From Icerya purchasi (lineage: Eukaryota > Arthropoda > Insecta > Hemiptera > Monophlebidae), in assembly GCA_039619475.1 (NCBI GenBank), contig CM077115.1:514496815-514560814 (forward strand): DNA of 64,000 nucleotides, read 5' to 3'. This document shows positions 21,524 through 31,775 of this stretch, piece by piece. The notes beneath the pieces were generated by a model. It saw only the letters and a program-made list of their open reading frames with translations, was not told the DNA's origin and did not search any database. Every line of letters starts with the position of its first letter. Positions within the stretch are counted from its first letter, which is position 1. A program made the position numbers and the translations under genes.

Positions 21524-22980
21524 ATTGAGTTGAATATACTCAGCAGTTCTGTTATAAGGGTATCGGGTAGATTTTTGATGAAGGCAGACGGAATATTATC
21601 TGGACCAGGTGACGTGTTAGGCTTCAGGCGCTTGATGGCGTTGGAGAGCTCCGGCATGGTGATGGGGGTGTTGAATTCTTCTGAATCGTCACTGTTTAGA
21701 TCGTAGGAATTTATTTCTTCTGTTTTTTTGAAATTTAGGAACGTCGGAGTGTAGTTTGCATCAGATGAGGTCTGTGTAAAACTTGAGCCAAGTAGGTTAG
21801 CGGTTTCGTTAGAGTCTTGTGTGTAAGTATCTCCTTTTTTTAGGGTGATTGCATTCAAGGGCTGTTTAGCACCGTTTAGGATCCTTATTTTCTGCCAGAG
21901 TTCGGTTTGGTCAGAGTGCTCGTCTATAGAGGTTATGAAGGAGTTCCGGCTCTGTTTCTTCAGTTGCCTGGATAGTCTACGGGCTACTGCTCGGTAACGG
22001 CGGAAGTTGGTGAGATCGCTTGTGAGTCTGGTTCTTCGGAACTTAGCAAGGGCCTTATTGCGATTTTTGATGGCTAGTTTGAGGTCTTCATTCCACCAAG
22101 GAACGTTTTTTGTGGATATTCTGCCGGAGGAATTTGGTATTGAGTTTTCAGCTGCGTGTAGGATGTATTGGTTGAAGCTTAGGATACAGGAGTCGATATC
22201 TGGTGATGGTTTGGGGAGTGGGAGAGCGCAAATTGATTTGAATTTATTCCAGTCCACCTTTTTTAGGAGCCATCTTTGGGTTGTAGGAAGTTGTTGGTTC
22301 CTCGAGGTGGTGGAGATGTGGATAAGTATTGGAAAATGGTCACTATTACACAGGTCGGAATGTGTTTTCCAATTGAATCAGTGAGCAATGTCGGAGGAGG
22401 AAGTTGACAAGTCGATCACAGAGGTTCCATTAGAGCTGTTGAATCTGGTTTGTTAGCCGTTGTTTAGCAGGATTACTTGACAGTCGTCCTGGAGGATTCT
22501 ATTGATTATGTTTCCTTTGTTGTTATTTCTAGTAGCTCCCCAAGCGGTGTGATGAGTGTTCATATCTCCTAGAATGATGAACGGCTGAGGCAGCTGATGA
22601 ATGAGGTGGAAGAGGTCGTTGTAAGTTGGGTCTTCTTCAGGTGGTATATATATGTTGCAAATTGTCAAGTTCGCAAGTTGAGGACGGCAGCAGATTGTGA
22701 CTCGAATAGTCACATTTTGGATGTTTGATTGAGTTAGTGAGCAGTGGTTAACGATAACAGAGTCTCAGATGAGGGTAGCTACGCCTCCAGATGCTTTGAG
22801 GCCTCTGCTGCAGTCTTTGCGGTAGATTTGGTAGCCTCTTATCGTCGGTTTGTTGGTAAGAGGTGGGTTTCTTGGAGGCAAGTGATTATAGGTTGTTTGA
22901 GCGAGAGTAGTTGGCGGAGTTCTTCATGGTTGTGGTAGAATCTGTTAATATTCCATTGTGTTATTGACGTCTCCATTTGA
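21524..22980 (-). pseudogene. Element C ORF2: endonuclease and linker
   Basis: Endonuclease motifs: ITQWNINRFY at the start, LQETHLLP, GGVATLI, ICNIYIPPEED, the catalytic FIILGDMNTHHTAWG, LLNNG and SDHFPILIHIS. There are frameshifts or stops near 22850, 22740, 22455 and 22380. The linker 22257-21530 is open (VPWWNEDLKLAIKNRNKAL, LKPNTSPGPDNIPSAF). The endonuclease would nick genomic DNA to prime reverse transcription. Confidence 0.7.
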
Positions 22981-23458
22981 GGTCGTTTTTAATTTCGTGA
23001 TTAGTTTGGTGATACGGATTTTCAATCCTCTATCTGCCACAATGGAGTGAGCCGTATGGAGCTGGATTGATACAGTTTCTATGTTAACTTCTTCTGTGGT
23101 GATGTCTCTGAGCGAATGAGGCGGGAAATATGGCAGGATGATGCCTTGTTCGTCTTTTGGGTGATTAAAAGCTGTTAGCGGTGTTATTTTCGTTGACTTC
23201 ACTTTATCAGCGAAAGAGATATTTTGTTTATTTAACGAATTAAGATTTTCAGAAGAGTCGGTTTGAATTTTAATTTTATTAACTAACGTGCCATTTAGTT
23301 GATTATTATCTGCATCCGCGGCACGGAAGTGTGTAGTGCTTTGTTTGACGGTAGCGGTTGACGATATTGCTACGGCTGCGGTGTGGAAGTGGTGCGTGTT
23401 GTCTGTTGATCGGATGATCGGTTGCGTGTGTGGGGTAGGTACTTGTGTAAGCATGGTA
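22945..23458 (-). pseudogene. Element C ORF1, internally deleted
   Basis: Residues 1-115 or so (TPHTQPIIRSTDNTH, KVKSTKITPLTAFNHPKDEQ, ILPYFPPHSLRD) align nearly word for word with F1 ORF1, apart from a block of about 45 bases missing relative to B. The frame then jumps to a basic C-terminal piece (ADRGLKIRITKLITKLK) comparable in position to the F1 C-terminus (GRSIKSRCSRIIRKL). The middle of ORF1, including any zinc motif, is missing. The frame ends at the ORF2 start. Confidence 0.65.
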
Positions 23459-23511
23459 GTGGCATTCGTTAATGTTATTGGTTAATAGTAGATTAATTAA
23501 ATAAATTAAAT

Positions 23512-23706
23512 GTAAGCTGATTAGAGATAACAATCGGCGTTTCGAATTAACAATAACGCGGAGAAGCAACAACTTATCACACTGAGACAAATCGAAAATC
23601 AATAAGTTAAGTTAAATGATTTTCGATTTGTCTCAGTGTGATAAGTTGTTGTTTCTCCACGTTATTGTTAATTCGAAACGCCGATTGTTATCTCTAATCA
23701 GCTTAC
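23512..23706. repeat. 90-bp palindromic head-to-head LINE 5' ends
   Basis: Arms 23512-23601 and 23617-23706 are reverse complements at 88 of 90 positions, separated by 15 nt. Each arm is the 5' end of a LINE: C leaving left, E leaving right. The spacer contains the E target-site duplication. Confidence 0.9.
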
Positions 23707-23718
23707 TCGGTGAGATCG
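23697..23718 (+). promoter_or_regulatory. Conserved 5' UTR motif of the E/G/H clade
   Basis: ATCAGCTTAC...GGTGAGATCG is shared with the 5' UTRs of G (33101-33142) and H (53299-53335) and the orphan 5' UTR (39634-39673, AACGAGATCA). Conservation across otherwise diverged leaders suggests an internal promoter element; I-like LINEs are known to use internal 5' promoters. The spacing between the two half-motifs differs among copies. Confidence 0.4.
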
Positions 23719-23948
23719 TTTTAATTTATTTAACTGCGGTGTATTTATTACATTTATCTAATCTGTCATAATAGCTGCGTTACACTAATTTCCGTTTTCT
23801 AGGTTTTAATTTTATTTGTTCATATGTATCTTATAGCCGCCTTTTCATTTGTATTTGCAACCTTTCATTTACGTGTTTACATTTAATTTAAATTTTATTT
23901 CCTTCCCCATCATCATAAACACGAGTATAGGGAATCATCGTCGTAACG

Positions 23949-25387
23949 ATGTTTCCCCACTCGCCGCCAGTCGGGAGGAATAAACCCCCTCCGCCTCCTC
24001 CTCCCGATATTTCTCCTCACACCTCCGCGCCACCAACGATGTCTACACCAATCATTCGATCAACAGGTTCCACACCTTCCAACCAAGAGATTATGTCCAT
24101 CACCAATAACATCCCCTCTACCCCCTCTTCAACCGCCACCGAACGTGCAACATCTAAAAGAAAATTGTCTCCTCATTCAAGTATTCTGCAAAAATCAAAT
24201 AAAATAGAATCTCTTTTATCCTTTCCGTACAACCATCCGGGACCTTATCAAATTACTCTTGAAAGTGAGTCAAATGACCAAAATTTAGGTAATATGCATC
24301 CCTTAGCAATTGCCAAATGTTTGTTCAAAATATCCGCCAAATGCTCCAAAATCCAACCTCAAGGAAGAAATCGCATATCACTTTCTTTTTCCAATATATT
24401 CGATGCCAATTCCTTTTTAGCTAACAGTAAATTTTTTGAAAACAATAAATTGAAAGCATTTATTCCCATGAACTTATTATTTTTGACATAATTTCTGGAG
24501 TCTATTCTTCAATTCCTGAGGAAGAAATCATAGAATGCTTAGAGTCCTCTATTCCCGTAGCTTCCATTAGGCGTATTTTCAGAACAAAGGATGGAGCTAA
24601 AATTCCCACGCAATCAGTAGAAATAAAGTTTGAAGAAAATCAGCTTCCGGAATCAGTTTCTATCTTTAGGTTAATTTTTAACGTTGCGCCGAGTGTCAGA
24701 CTACCCACTCAATGTTCCCACTGTTTTCTGTTTGGTCATATAGCGAAACAATGCCGTAGTGCATCCATTATCTGTTCGCATTGTTCTGATAAGCATTCCA
24801 TTTTAGAGTGCTCCAATATCAACCTTCCCCCAACCTGTCGCAATTGTAAAGGTCAGCACTCCCCAAATAATCGACAGTGTCCAGAGTGGATTCGCCAAAA
24901 AGAAATTGAAAAGATTATGGCGCACGAGAACATATCTTTTAAAGAAGCCAATTCCTTCAAATCCAAATCCTTAGCTTCTTCTGACTTTTCATACGCCGAT
25001 CGTGCTGCAGCCTATAACCCCCTCACTACTAACAAACCTAAAAACTTTTCGCCTTCCCGATTTTCGCCGCCAGTGAAATCTGACAATAGAAAAAATAACT
25101 ACTTTCATAAATCTATCCAAAAGCATCATGTCACGAAACCTGTTCCTCAATTTCCGCCTCTTCCTTCCAATCGTTATCCGCTTCCTTCTAACGGCTGGGC
25201 CATTAAAAATTCCAATCCTTACTTGTCTGAAAATCAGAAATCTTCTACCGACAACTCAACAAACAATAGTCGCAATTTATCATCCTCGATTATAGAACTC
25301 CTCGCGAACCACAATATTCCTACTACCTCCACCTTTGTAAACTCACTCTCTAATCTTCTGTCTAATCAATTCCTTTCATCTTCTTGA
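23949..25387 (+). pseudogene. Element E ORF1 (nucleic-acid-binding, three zinc knuckles), one frameshift
   Basis: Pro-rich N-terminus (MFPHSPPVGRNKPPP), then LGNMHPLAIAKCLFK and LKAFIPMNLLF. One frameshift near 24480-24490 precedes IPTQSVEIKF, three zinc knuckles (CSHCFLFGHIAKQC, CSHCSDKHSILEC, CRNCKGQHSPNNRQC), then IEKIMAHENISFKEA and a Ser/Pro-rich tail with QFPPLPSN. The product would coat element RNA and act as chaperone. The N-terminus differs from G and H. Confidence 0.8.
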
Positions 25388-25436
25388 AGCCATTAATGTT
25401 TATTTTTCAGTCTCTTTTATCCCATCCTATCATACA

Positions 25437-25900
25437 GTGCTATGGTCATCACATGCCTGAACTCATGTCCAGAGACCCGTGCACTGTTCCCTTTTGTATG
25501 TCCATTTCTAAGCAACAACTATATATCATAGCAAAGATTATGGATATTGGTTATACTTTGCTTTCAAAGTGTCATGGTCATCACATGTCTGAACACATGT
25601 CCAGAGACCCGTACACTTTTTCTATCCTCACATACTCCTCTAAGCGTCAAAAATCTCTCATGATCAAATTCATGAGCGTAGTTTATATATCGCTTTCAAA
25701 GTGTTATGGTCATCACATGTCTGAACCCATGTCCAGAGACCCGTACACTTGTTCTATCTTTATGTGCTCCTCTAAACAACATCAATCTCTCATGATCAAA
25801 TTCATGAGCGCAGCGTATATATCGCTTTTAAAGTGTTATCGGCATTACATGACTCAACTCATGGCTAGTGAACCGTGCACTTTCTCTTTATTTATATATA
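25437..25900 (+). repeat. 132-bp tandem repeat in the E ORF1-ORF2 spacer
   Basis: Units start at about 25437, 25569, 25701 and 25833 (GGTCATCACATG...CCAGAGACCCG), three full and one partial. The period, 132 bp, equals 44 codons and keeps one frame open from ORF1's stop (25385) to 26040. Units 2 and 3 each hold a hairpin CTCATGA-6 nt-TCATGAG. Most differences between units 2 and 3 change the peptide, so this repeat gives no support for coding selection. Confidence 0.85.
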
Positions 25901-26022
25901 AACATAAGGCTTCTTTCCTCTACATTCCAAATACTTTAATTTTCTCCATGCTAGTTGTTTTCCTTCAAAACTGCCTCCCCTTTCATCTTCCTTTTTTCCC
26001 TTTCATTATTTATCGCTGGTAT

Positions 26023-29000
26023 AATGCTTCAAAAATGTAAAATCTTACAATGGAACTGTCGAAGCATCAGGGCTAATAAAAACGCCCTTGAGAAACTATT
26101 GCAGCAGCACAAAATCAGCGTGGCGTTAATCTCAGAAACCTGGCTTAAAAATAGTATCGATTTTAAAATCAGAGGTTATAATATTGTCCGGTCAGACCGC
26201 GAAGACGGATATGGAGAAGCCGCTATCCTAATTAAGAGCGACATTGCTTTTCTCTACCATAGTTTTCCTCTTCCTATGTCCGCTAATACACATGCACCGA
26301 ATTTAGTCATAATTTCCATTCCTAGCTTACTTCCTCATTCTATAAACTTAGTCTCTATTTATGTTCCACCAAATTTTGATCTCAAGAATTTCCCCTTCAC
26401 TGCTTTTTTCAATTCTATTTCAAACCCATTCATAATCGGTGGCGATTGGAATTCCCATTCTCCTCTATGGGGTGGTGCCAGGCACAACTCAAATGGAGTA
26501 ATTCTCGAGGACATAATCTCACTTAACAATCTCATCCTCCTTAACGACGGCTCTTCAACATATTTTAAAAGTCCATCTGTAGTCAGCTCTCTTGACTTAT
26601 CCCTTGTTTCTCCTAATATTAGTCTTCGCTGCTCCTGGGAAACTTTAAGTGGCACCTTTGGGAGCGATCATGTACCTATAATTATTTCCATTAACAAATC
26701 CCTCTCCTCATCAATCCTTCAGACCTTTATATGCTCCCTTATGGCATCTTCCAAAAACTGATTGGGCTAAATTTCGCTCTCTAGTTGATTCTTCTATTAC
26801 ACACATTCAATCCAATTCAAGCCCAATCCAACAATACAGTTCATTTTCTAATGCTATTCTTTCAGCACTTTCTCTGTCATCTCCTCCAGTTCATACTCCT
26901 CCGAGAAAGAAGCATCGCAATACCGCTGCCTTATGGTGGAACAACGATTGTACAATAGCTCGCGACCAATGTACGGCATCCTATAACATTTTTCGCTCTT
27001 GTTCATCTTTGTCTAATTTTCTCGCTCATAAAAGGGCTAACGCGAGAGCCAGGTATATTTACAAAACTGCCAAGAAAAATTCCTGGAGGAAATTCTGTGC
27101 ATCCTTTTTCCGAACCACTTCTCTGTCTAAGATCTGGAAAATGGCTAAATCGTTTAGAGACCCGCAGTACAATTGCTCATCTGGCCCCAATCTCTCTAAA
27201 GACCAGCTTGTCTCGTTTATCGACTCTATTGTTCCGTCTTATATCCCGAATTTCAACGAAGTCTCAGCCACCCCTACTACTTACACTATTGGTCCACATT
27301 TTCTAACTTCCATCTTTAACATTAGCGAGCTTCGTGAATCTTTAAACAAATCCTCCAACTCTGCTCCTGGTATTGATCGTATCTCTTTCCTAATCCTTAA
27401 AAACCTTTCCGACTCTTCCCTCATCACTCTCCTCAATATCTTTAACTCCTTTATTAATTCAGGTTATGTCCCAGAATCCTGGAATTCCTTTATCATTGTC
27501 CCTATTCCCAAGAGAAATTCCTCCGCCTTCCGAGCCATTTCCCTTGCCCCTTGTATAAGGAAACTCTTGGAGAGTATGCTGAACAGGCGACTTGTTTGGT
27601 GGCTGGAGCGTAACAATCTACTTCCTAATAATATGTTTGGCTTTCGTCCGGGGATGGGTCCTCCTGATTCCATTAGTCTTCCCCTTGCCGATATCTATAA
27701 ATCTTTCATAAACAGAAATTATACTATTGCCTCCTTCGTTGATGTCTCCAATGCGTTCAATAACGTACACCTCTCTACGCTGCAAGACAAGATGCTCTCC
27801 ATTAACATTCCTTCTCAGTTTACCTCACTTATTATTAATCTTTTTCAAAATAGAACCGTGCACCTATCTACTCCTGTCTACTCCACTTCACGGAAAGTAT
27901 TTCAAGGTCTACCGCAGGGTTCCTGCCTTAGCCCTACCCTTTTTAATATTTATATCTCCAACATAGCTCGTCTTCCTCTTAAATCATCTTCCCTATACTT
28001 TGCAGACGATATCGTTATATATTCCAATTCTAAAGTCCATTTCAGAAGCTAATGCTGACCTCAACGATTCCCTGAATTCTTTAGAAGCCGCTCTTTCCAA
28101 TATTTGTCTTTCCATCTCTCTGGCCAAGTCTTCATGTGTTGTTTTTATTTTGCGTCCTTATAATCCATCTTCAATAATCCTGTCCGTAAATAATTGTGCT
28201 ATCCCTCTTGTCTCATCCTTCTGCTACCTAGGCATCTTTCTTAACAGCCGCCTTACTTTTCAGGAACATATAAAATACTTATTCAAATCCGTTTCTAAAA
28301 GGCTAAACCTCCTCAAAGCTCTTTCCCCGTGCCGTTGGGGGGGGGGGGGGGGGGGAGATCCTTGTATCCTTATAATCCTGTTTAAATCTATTATCCGTTC
28401 GAAGTTAGATTATTGTTCCTTCTTATACGGTAGTGCATCCAACACAACTCTTTCCAAACTGGATCGTGTGCAGAACCTTTGTCTCCGCCGCTGCTTTGGA
28501 CCTTTAAAGTCGTCTCCCACTGCTGCAGTTCTTTCAGAAACCAACATGGTTCCTCTTTATATTCGTCGGTCTTATCTTGGCTATCGTTTCTTGACTAAGT
28601 GTCTTCCTATTTCTTCGTCAAATCTTATTAACTCTTATCTTTCCATACTGCACAACTGGCGCTTCTCTCCTAGGAAAATCCCTATTCTTTCTCATATATT
28701 CAAACGACTTAATCAATTCACTCCTTACGTTTTCTCTTATAACAAGCTCCCTTACTTCACGCTTAATTATTCCAATTTCCTTTTTACGCCTAAGATATAC
28801 TCTCTTTCCGCCTTTCACAAGAACCTACCGGCTCATGTAGTCCGACAGGAATATAACCACGTCATGCAATCCTTATTTCCTTTACACACTGTTATCTTTA
28901 CTGATGGCTCCAAGATAACGGTCGGTACAGGAACTGCCTTTTTGGTCCCATCACTCAACTATTTTGAATCTTATAAACTGCCTTCCTTCTGCTCCATATT

Positions 29001-29780
29001 TACCGCGGAGTCCTCTGCAATCCTTCGTGCAATCCAATACATTTCTTCCAACAACGGCTCCAATAAATTTCTGATAGTCTCGGATTCAAAAGGTGTTCTA
29101 CTGTCTATCGCCTCTCCTCTTCCTCGACATTCCACAGATTTCATAATTCTCCTGATTCGCTCTCTTGTCACTAGATTGTATAGCGTTCGTTCCATTCAAA
29201 TCGATTTCTTATGGACACCCAGTCATGTTGGCATTGAGGGCAATGAACTGGTGGATTCATTAGCTCGATCTGCCATTCAGACTGGTCAATTTCTACCCAA
29301 ATTTTCTTCTTGCAATCTAAACATTCTTTCCATGAATTTCCATCGTAAACGATGGCACGATATTTATCCTCTTTTATTCTCGAATCCTGAATACTCCTAC
29401 CTTAGCATCCAAACCCATCCTCCTCCGTACCCTTGGTACCTTGACTTCCCTCATCTCTCGCGCTTTCTTATCTCTTCCATTTGCAGGCTTCGTCTAGATC
29501 ATAGTCGTCTTCCGACATCTTCTTTTCGCTTTTCTGTCCTCTTCTCCTTTTTGTTCCTTCCATCCGGATGATTCCGATCTAATCTGTGACACAAATCACA
29601 TCTTCTTTGAATGCGCGTCTATATCTACAGAACACGTTCTCACTTCTATAGTTCACTCCTGAAACTCGGTTTGCCTACTCCATACAGTGCTTCCTTTATT
29701 CTTTCCTTTCCATCTCCGGCAATCACTGCTATTATAGCGTCCTTCATATCTTCTATTTCCAGTAATATTCAATTTTAATT
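26023..29780 (+). pseudogene. Element E ORF2: endonuclease, RT, RNase H
   Basis: Starts MLQKCKILQWNCRSI. Endonuclease: LISETWLKN, FIIGGDWNSHSPLWG, LSGTFGSDHVPI. Frameshift near 26720-26760. RT (27009-28052): NSAPGIDRISFLILK, FRAISLAPCIRKLLE, FGFRPGMGP, FVDVSNAFNNVH, GLPQGSCLSPTLF, LYFADDIVIYS. Frameshift near 28025. The RWGGD motif is expanded by a G19 run (28337-28355). RNase H is complete: FTDGSK, FTAES, VSDSK, SHVGIEGNELVDSLA. A last frameshift near 29550 precedes a CDTNHIFFEC end. Endonuclease and RNase H catalytic residues are intact. Confidence 0.85.
28337..28355 (+). repeat. Poly(G) expansion inside the E RT domain
   Basis: Nineteen G where related copies have four (TGGGGAGAT coding RWGGD in G and H). 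The extra 15 bases add five Gly codons and keep the frame. Confidence 0.85.
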
Positions 29781-29817
29781 AGTTTCTCCCTCTCTCTCAC
29801 TAACACAAAATTATGTT

Positions 29818-29843
29818 GGGTAATGCCCTCGACTGGCGATCCC
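29818..29843 (+). terminator. Element E 3'-terminal hairpin before poly(A)
   Basis: GGG (29818-29820) and CCC (29841-29843) enclose an inner GCC/GGC pairing, directly followed by the A run. Equivalent structures are in G (39469-39489) and H (60046-60072). Probable RT recognition or 3' end signal, not a transcription terminator in the bacterial sense. Confidence 0.5.
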
Positions 29844-29863
29844 AAAAAAAAAAAAGTTAAATG

Positions 29864-30884
29864 GATTTAAATAAAATTTTAAGCAGTAGAGGGAATATGA
29901 ATTTAGTACATAGTGTAATTACAAATAAAAAAATCGTGATAACAAAAATAACGTAACAGTTAAGAATTAAACATGTACCGCGAACAATTGTGATGCGAGT
30001 TTGGAAACAAACGTAGAGGCAACCAACATCATTTTTTGTTTTTGTTATTCATTTCATTTATTTCATCTTCTTTATCTTACTTCCAATACTTGATATGTAG
30101 TATATTGGCGCATAGTATTCCGTTCATTTTGCTCGTTTCATTATTAGTTTGGTTTTTTGTTAATTTGCATTTTTTAATCATTTCTTTTCTATTATATCAT
30201 TTTTTTTTATTTAGTCCCCGTTTTAATTTTTTTGTCACCTTCACGATTTCCCGATCAGCTGAACTTTTCGTTATAAATAATTCTTTTTTCAGGACTACTT
30301 TTGTGTTACTTTACTGAAATATTTTTTGGTTGTATTTTATTAAATACTTTGTTCCGCTCGTGGTAAAAATATACCCATTAAAAGCATGCACAAAAAACGA
30401 ATTCAAGTTGCAACACTAATTAAAAACTTATTAATGAGTACGTATAATAATATAATTTTTCACTTTCTGTAAGCTGAATAATGAACATTTACTCTACTTT
30501 GACTTGTTGCTGGTTTTGAAAAGTTAATGTTGTTGAAGAATAATCATAAGATTGTTAAGTATATTACACTGAAATGTATTTTACCTTTTATCTAATTACT
30601 TTTTACTTTCAGCGCATTTGCCTTTTTTAACTTTTACAACAAACTTTGAGGTCAGTATCACTTTTTTACTGATGGTACACTTTTGCATGAACGAAGAATT
30701 ATTGAAATCAGTTTGCATAGTGTTATATGTAACCAAATACAAAATAAATAAATAAATAAATAAAACAAGTTCAGTCAAGCATGATGTTTCATGCGCTCAG
30801 GGTTACTCCGTATGTTAATTTAAGGGTAACTATAATATGTATGTTTACATAACGCTAAATTTGTAGAAATTTGATTTTTCCACT
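29864..30884. other. AT-rich intronic segment
   Basis: No gene. Contains an (AAAT)n run at 30742-30764. GAGGCAACCAACATCA near 30015 faintly resembles the leader of the G/orphan 5' UTR family but is too short to assign. Confidence 0.35.
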
Positions 30885-31775
30885 GCAAAGAGGAAGAGGA
30901 ACGTAATTTTTTGCGATTTTTTGAAATTATTGCCATCTCGAAAATTTCATTAAGGAAGTGAAATACGGTTTCGTTCCCGACAAATAGTACCAATCTCTCA
31001 ATTGATATATCACACGAACGGTAACAAAAAATTTTTTTCAAAATTTTGGGGATTCTGCGTCTCTTGGAGTCTAATTTTGGAGATGGAAACTCAGATGCTG
31101 GAAACTAGAAAAATATGCAGGAATGTACATATTTTTAACCTTGTTCAAAATGTTTAACTATAATACTTACGTCGTCTAAAAAGTGACATACTTCATCTTT
31201 CGTGAACTTTTCATCAATTTCAAAAGTTTCGTTAAAAAAACGACTTCTGGGTTCGTCCCCGTCAAATAGCGATCTTCTCAACAATATATCACATTCCCGG
31301 AAAAAAAATATTTTTTTTCATAATTTCTAGCTTTCAGCACTCCAATGGTATAATTTTAAAGCTGTATACCCGGATGTTCCAGACTACACAAATATACATG
31401 GAAGCCTATATTTTTAGTGATAATACTCGCGGCGCTAAGGGAGGGACACGTCATTTTTTGCGTTTTCTTGAACTTTTCGGCAACTTTGAAAGTTTCGTAA
31501 AGGAAATGAAATATGGTTTTGTTTTCGACAAATAGGCGATCTTTTCAACAATGTATCATATGCCGGGGAAAAAATATTTTTTTCAAACTTTTTGAGCTTC
31601 CGGCGCTCCAAAGGTCTGAATATGAAGTTGAAAGCTTAGCTATATCTTTCCTATGAAGCGGTGGTCCTGTATGCATATTTCTAAAATACGTTTTGGTTTC
31701 TCCAACGTTTTTATTCGGGCTAATATTTACGTAAACTTCCTTTTTTTGCTGTTTTTGGCCCAACAGGGAAGGTTT
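30885..31775. repeat. Degenerate tandem repeat, period about 265-280 bp
   Basis: Three diverged copies, recognisable by GTTTCGTTCCCGACAAATAG (about 30970), GGTTCGTCCCCGTCAAATAG (about 31250) and GTTTTGTTTTCGACAAATAG (about 31517), each followed by CAA..TATATCA and a run of AAAAAATATTTTTTT. No reading frame is kept between copies, so they look non-coding. Confidence 0.6.

Larger units (their letters stand above)
19627..23599 (-). mobile_element. Element C: mosaic I-like LINE without RNase H
   Basis: Reads on the minus strand from 23599 (5' end shared with element E) to a T9 run at 19627-19635 that represents the poly(A) tail. It carries a 5' UTR nearly identical to E for about 90 nt, an ORF1 start nearly identical to family F1, and an ORF2 of a third type. 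A short 3' hairpin (CCTCA/TGAGG) lies near 19680-19695. About 4 kb, shorter than B because ORF1 and the RNase H core are reduced. Confidence 0.7.
23619..29855 (+). mobile_element. Element E: full-length I-like LINE with RNase H
   Basis: The 5' end follows AAGTTAAATG (23609-23618) and the poly(A) end at 29844-29855 is followed by AAGTTAAATG (29854-29863, As shared with the tail), a 10-bp target-site duplication, so this copy is full-length. It holds ORF1, a 0.64-kb spacer with a 132-bp tandem repeat, and ORF2. A handful of frameshifts inactivate it, but all catalytic motifs are recognisable. Confidence 0.85.

Noticed and set aside
23697..23718. AGATCG in the leader as a downstream promoter element (DPE)
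   Set aside because: It fits the loose DPE consensus but lies 80-95 nt from the element start instead of about 28-32, so only 'conserved motif' is claimed.
29990..30060. Second orphan LINE 5' UTR
   Set aside because: Only GGCAACCAAC and a T-rich run are shared with the 39.6-kb leader; too short.
30036..30317. 93-codon hydrophobic frame that looks like a membrane protein
   Set aside because: T-rich sequence with no start context, homologue or splice signals; likely a composition effect.
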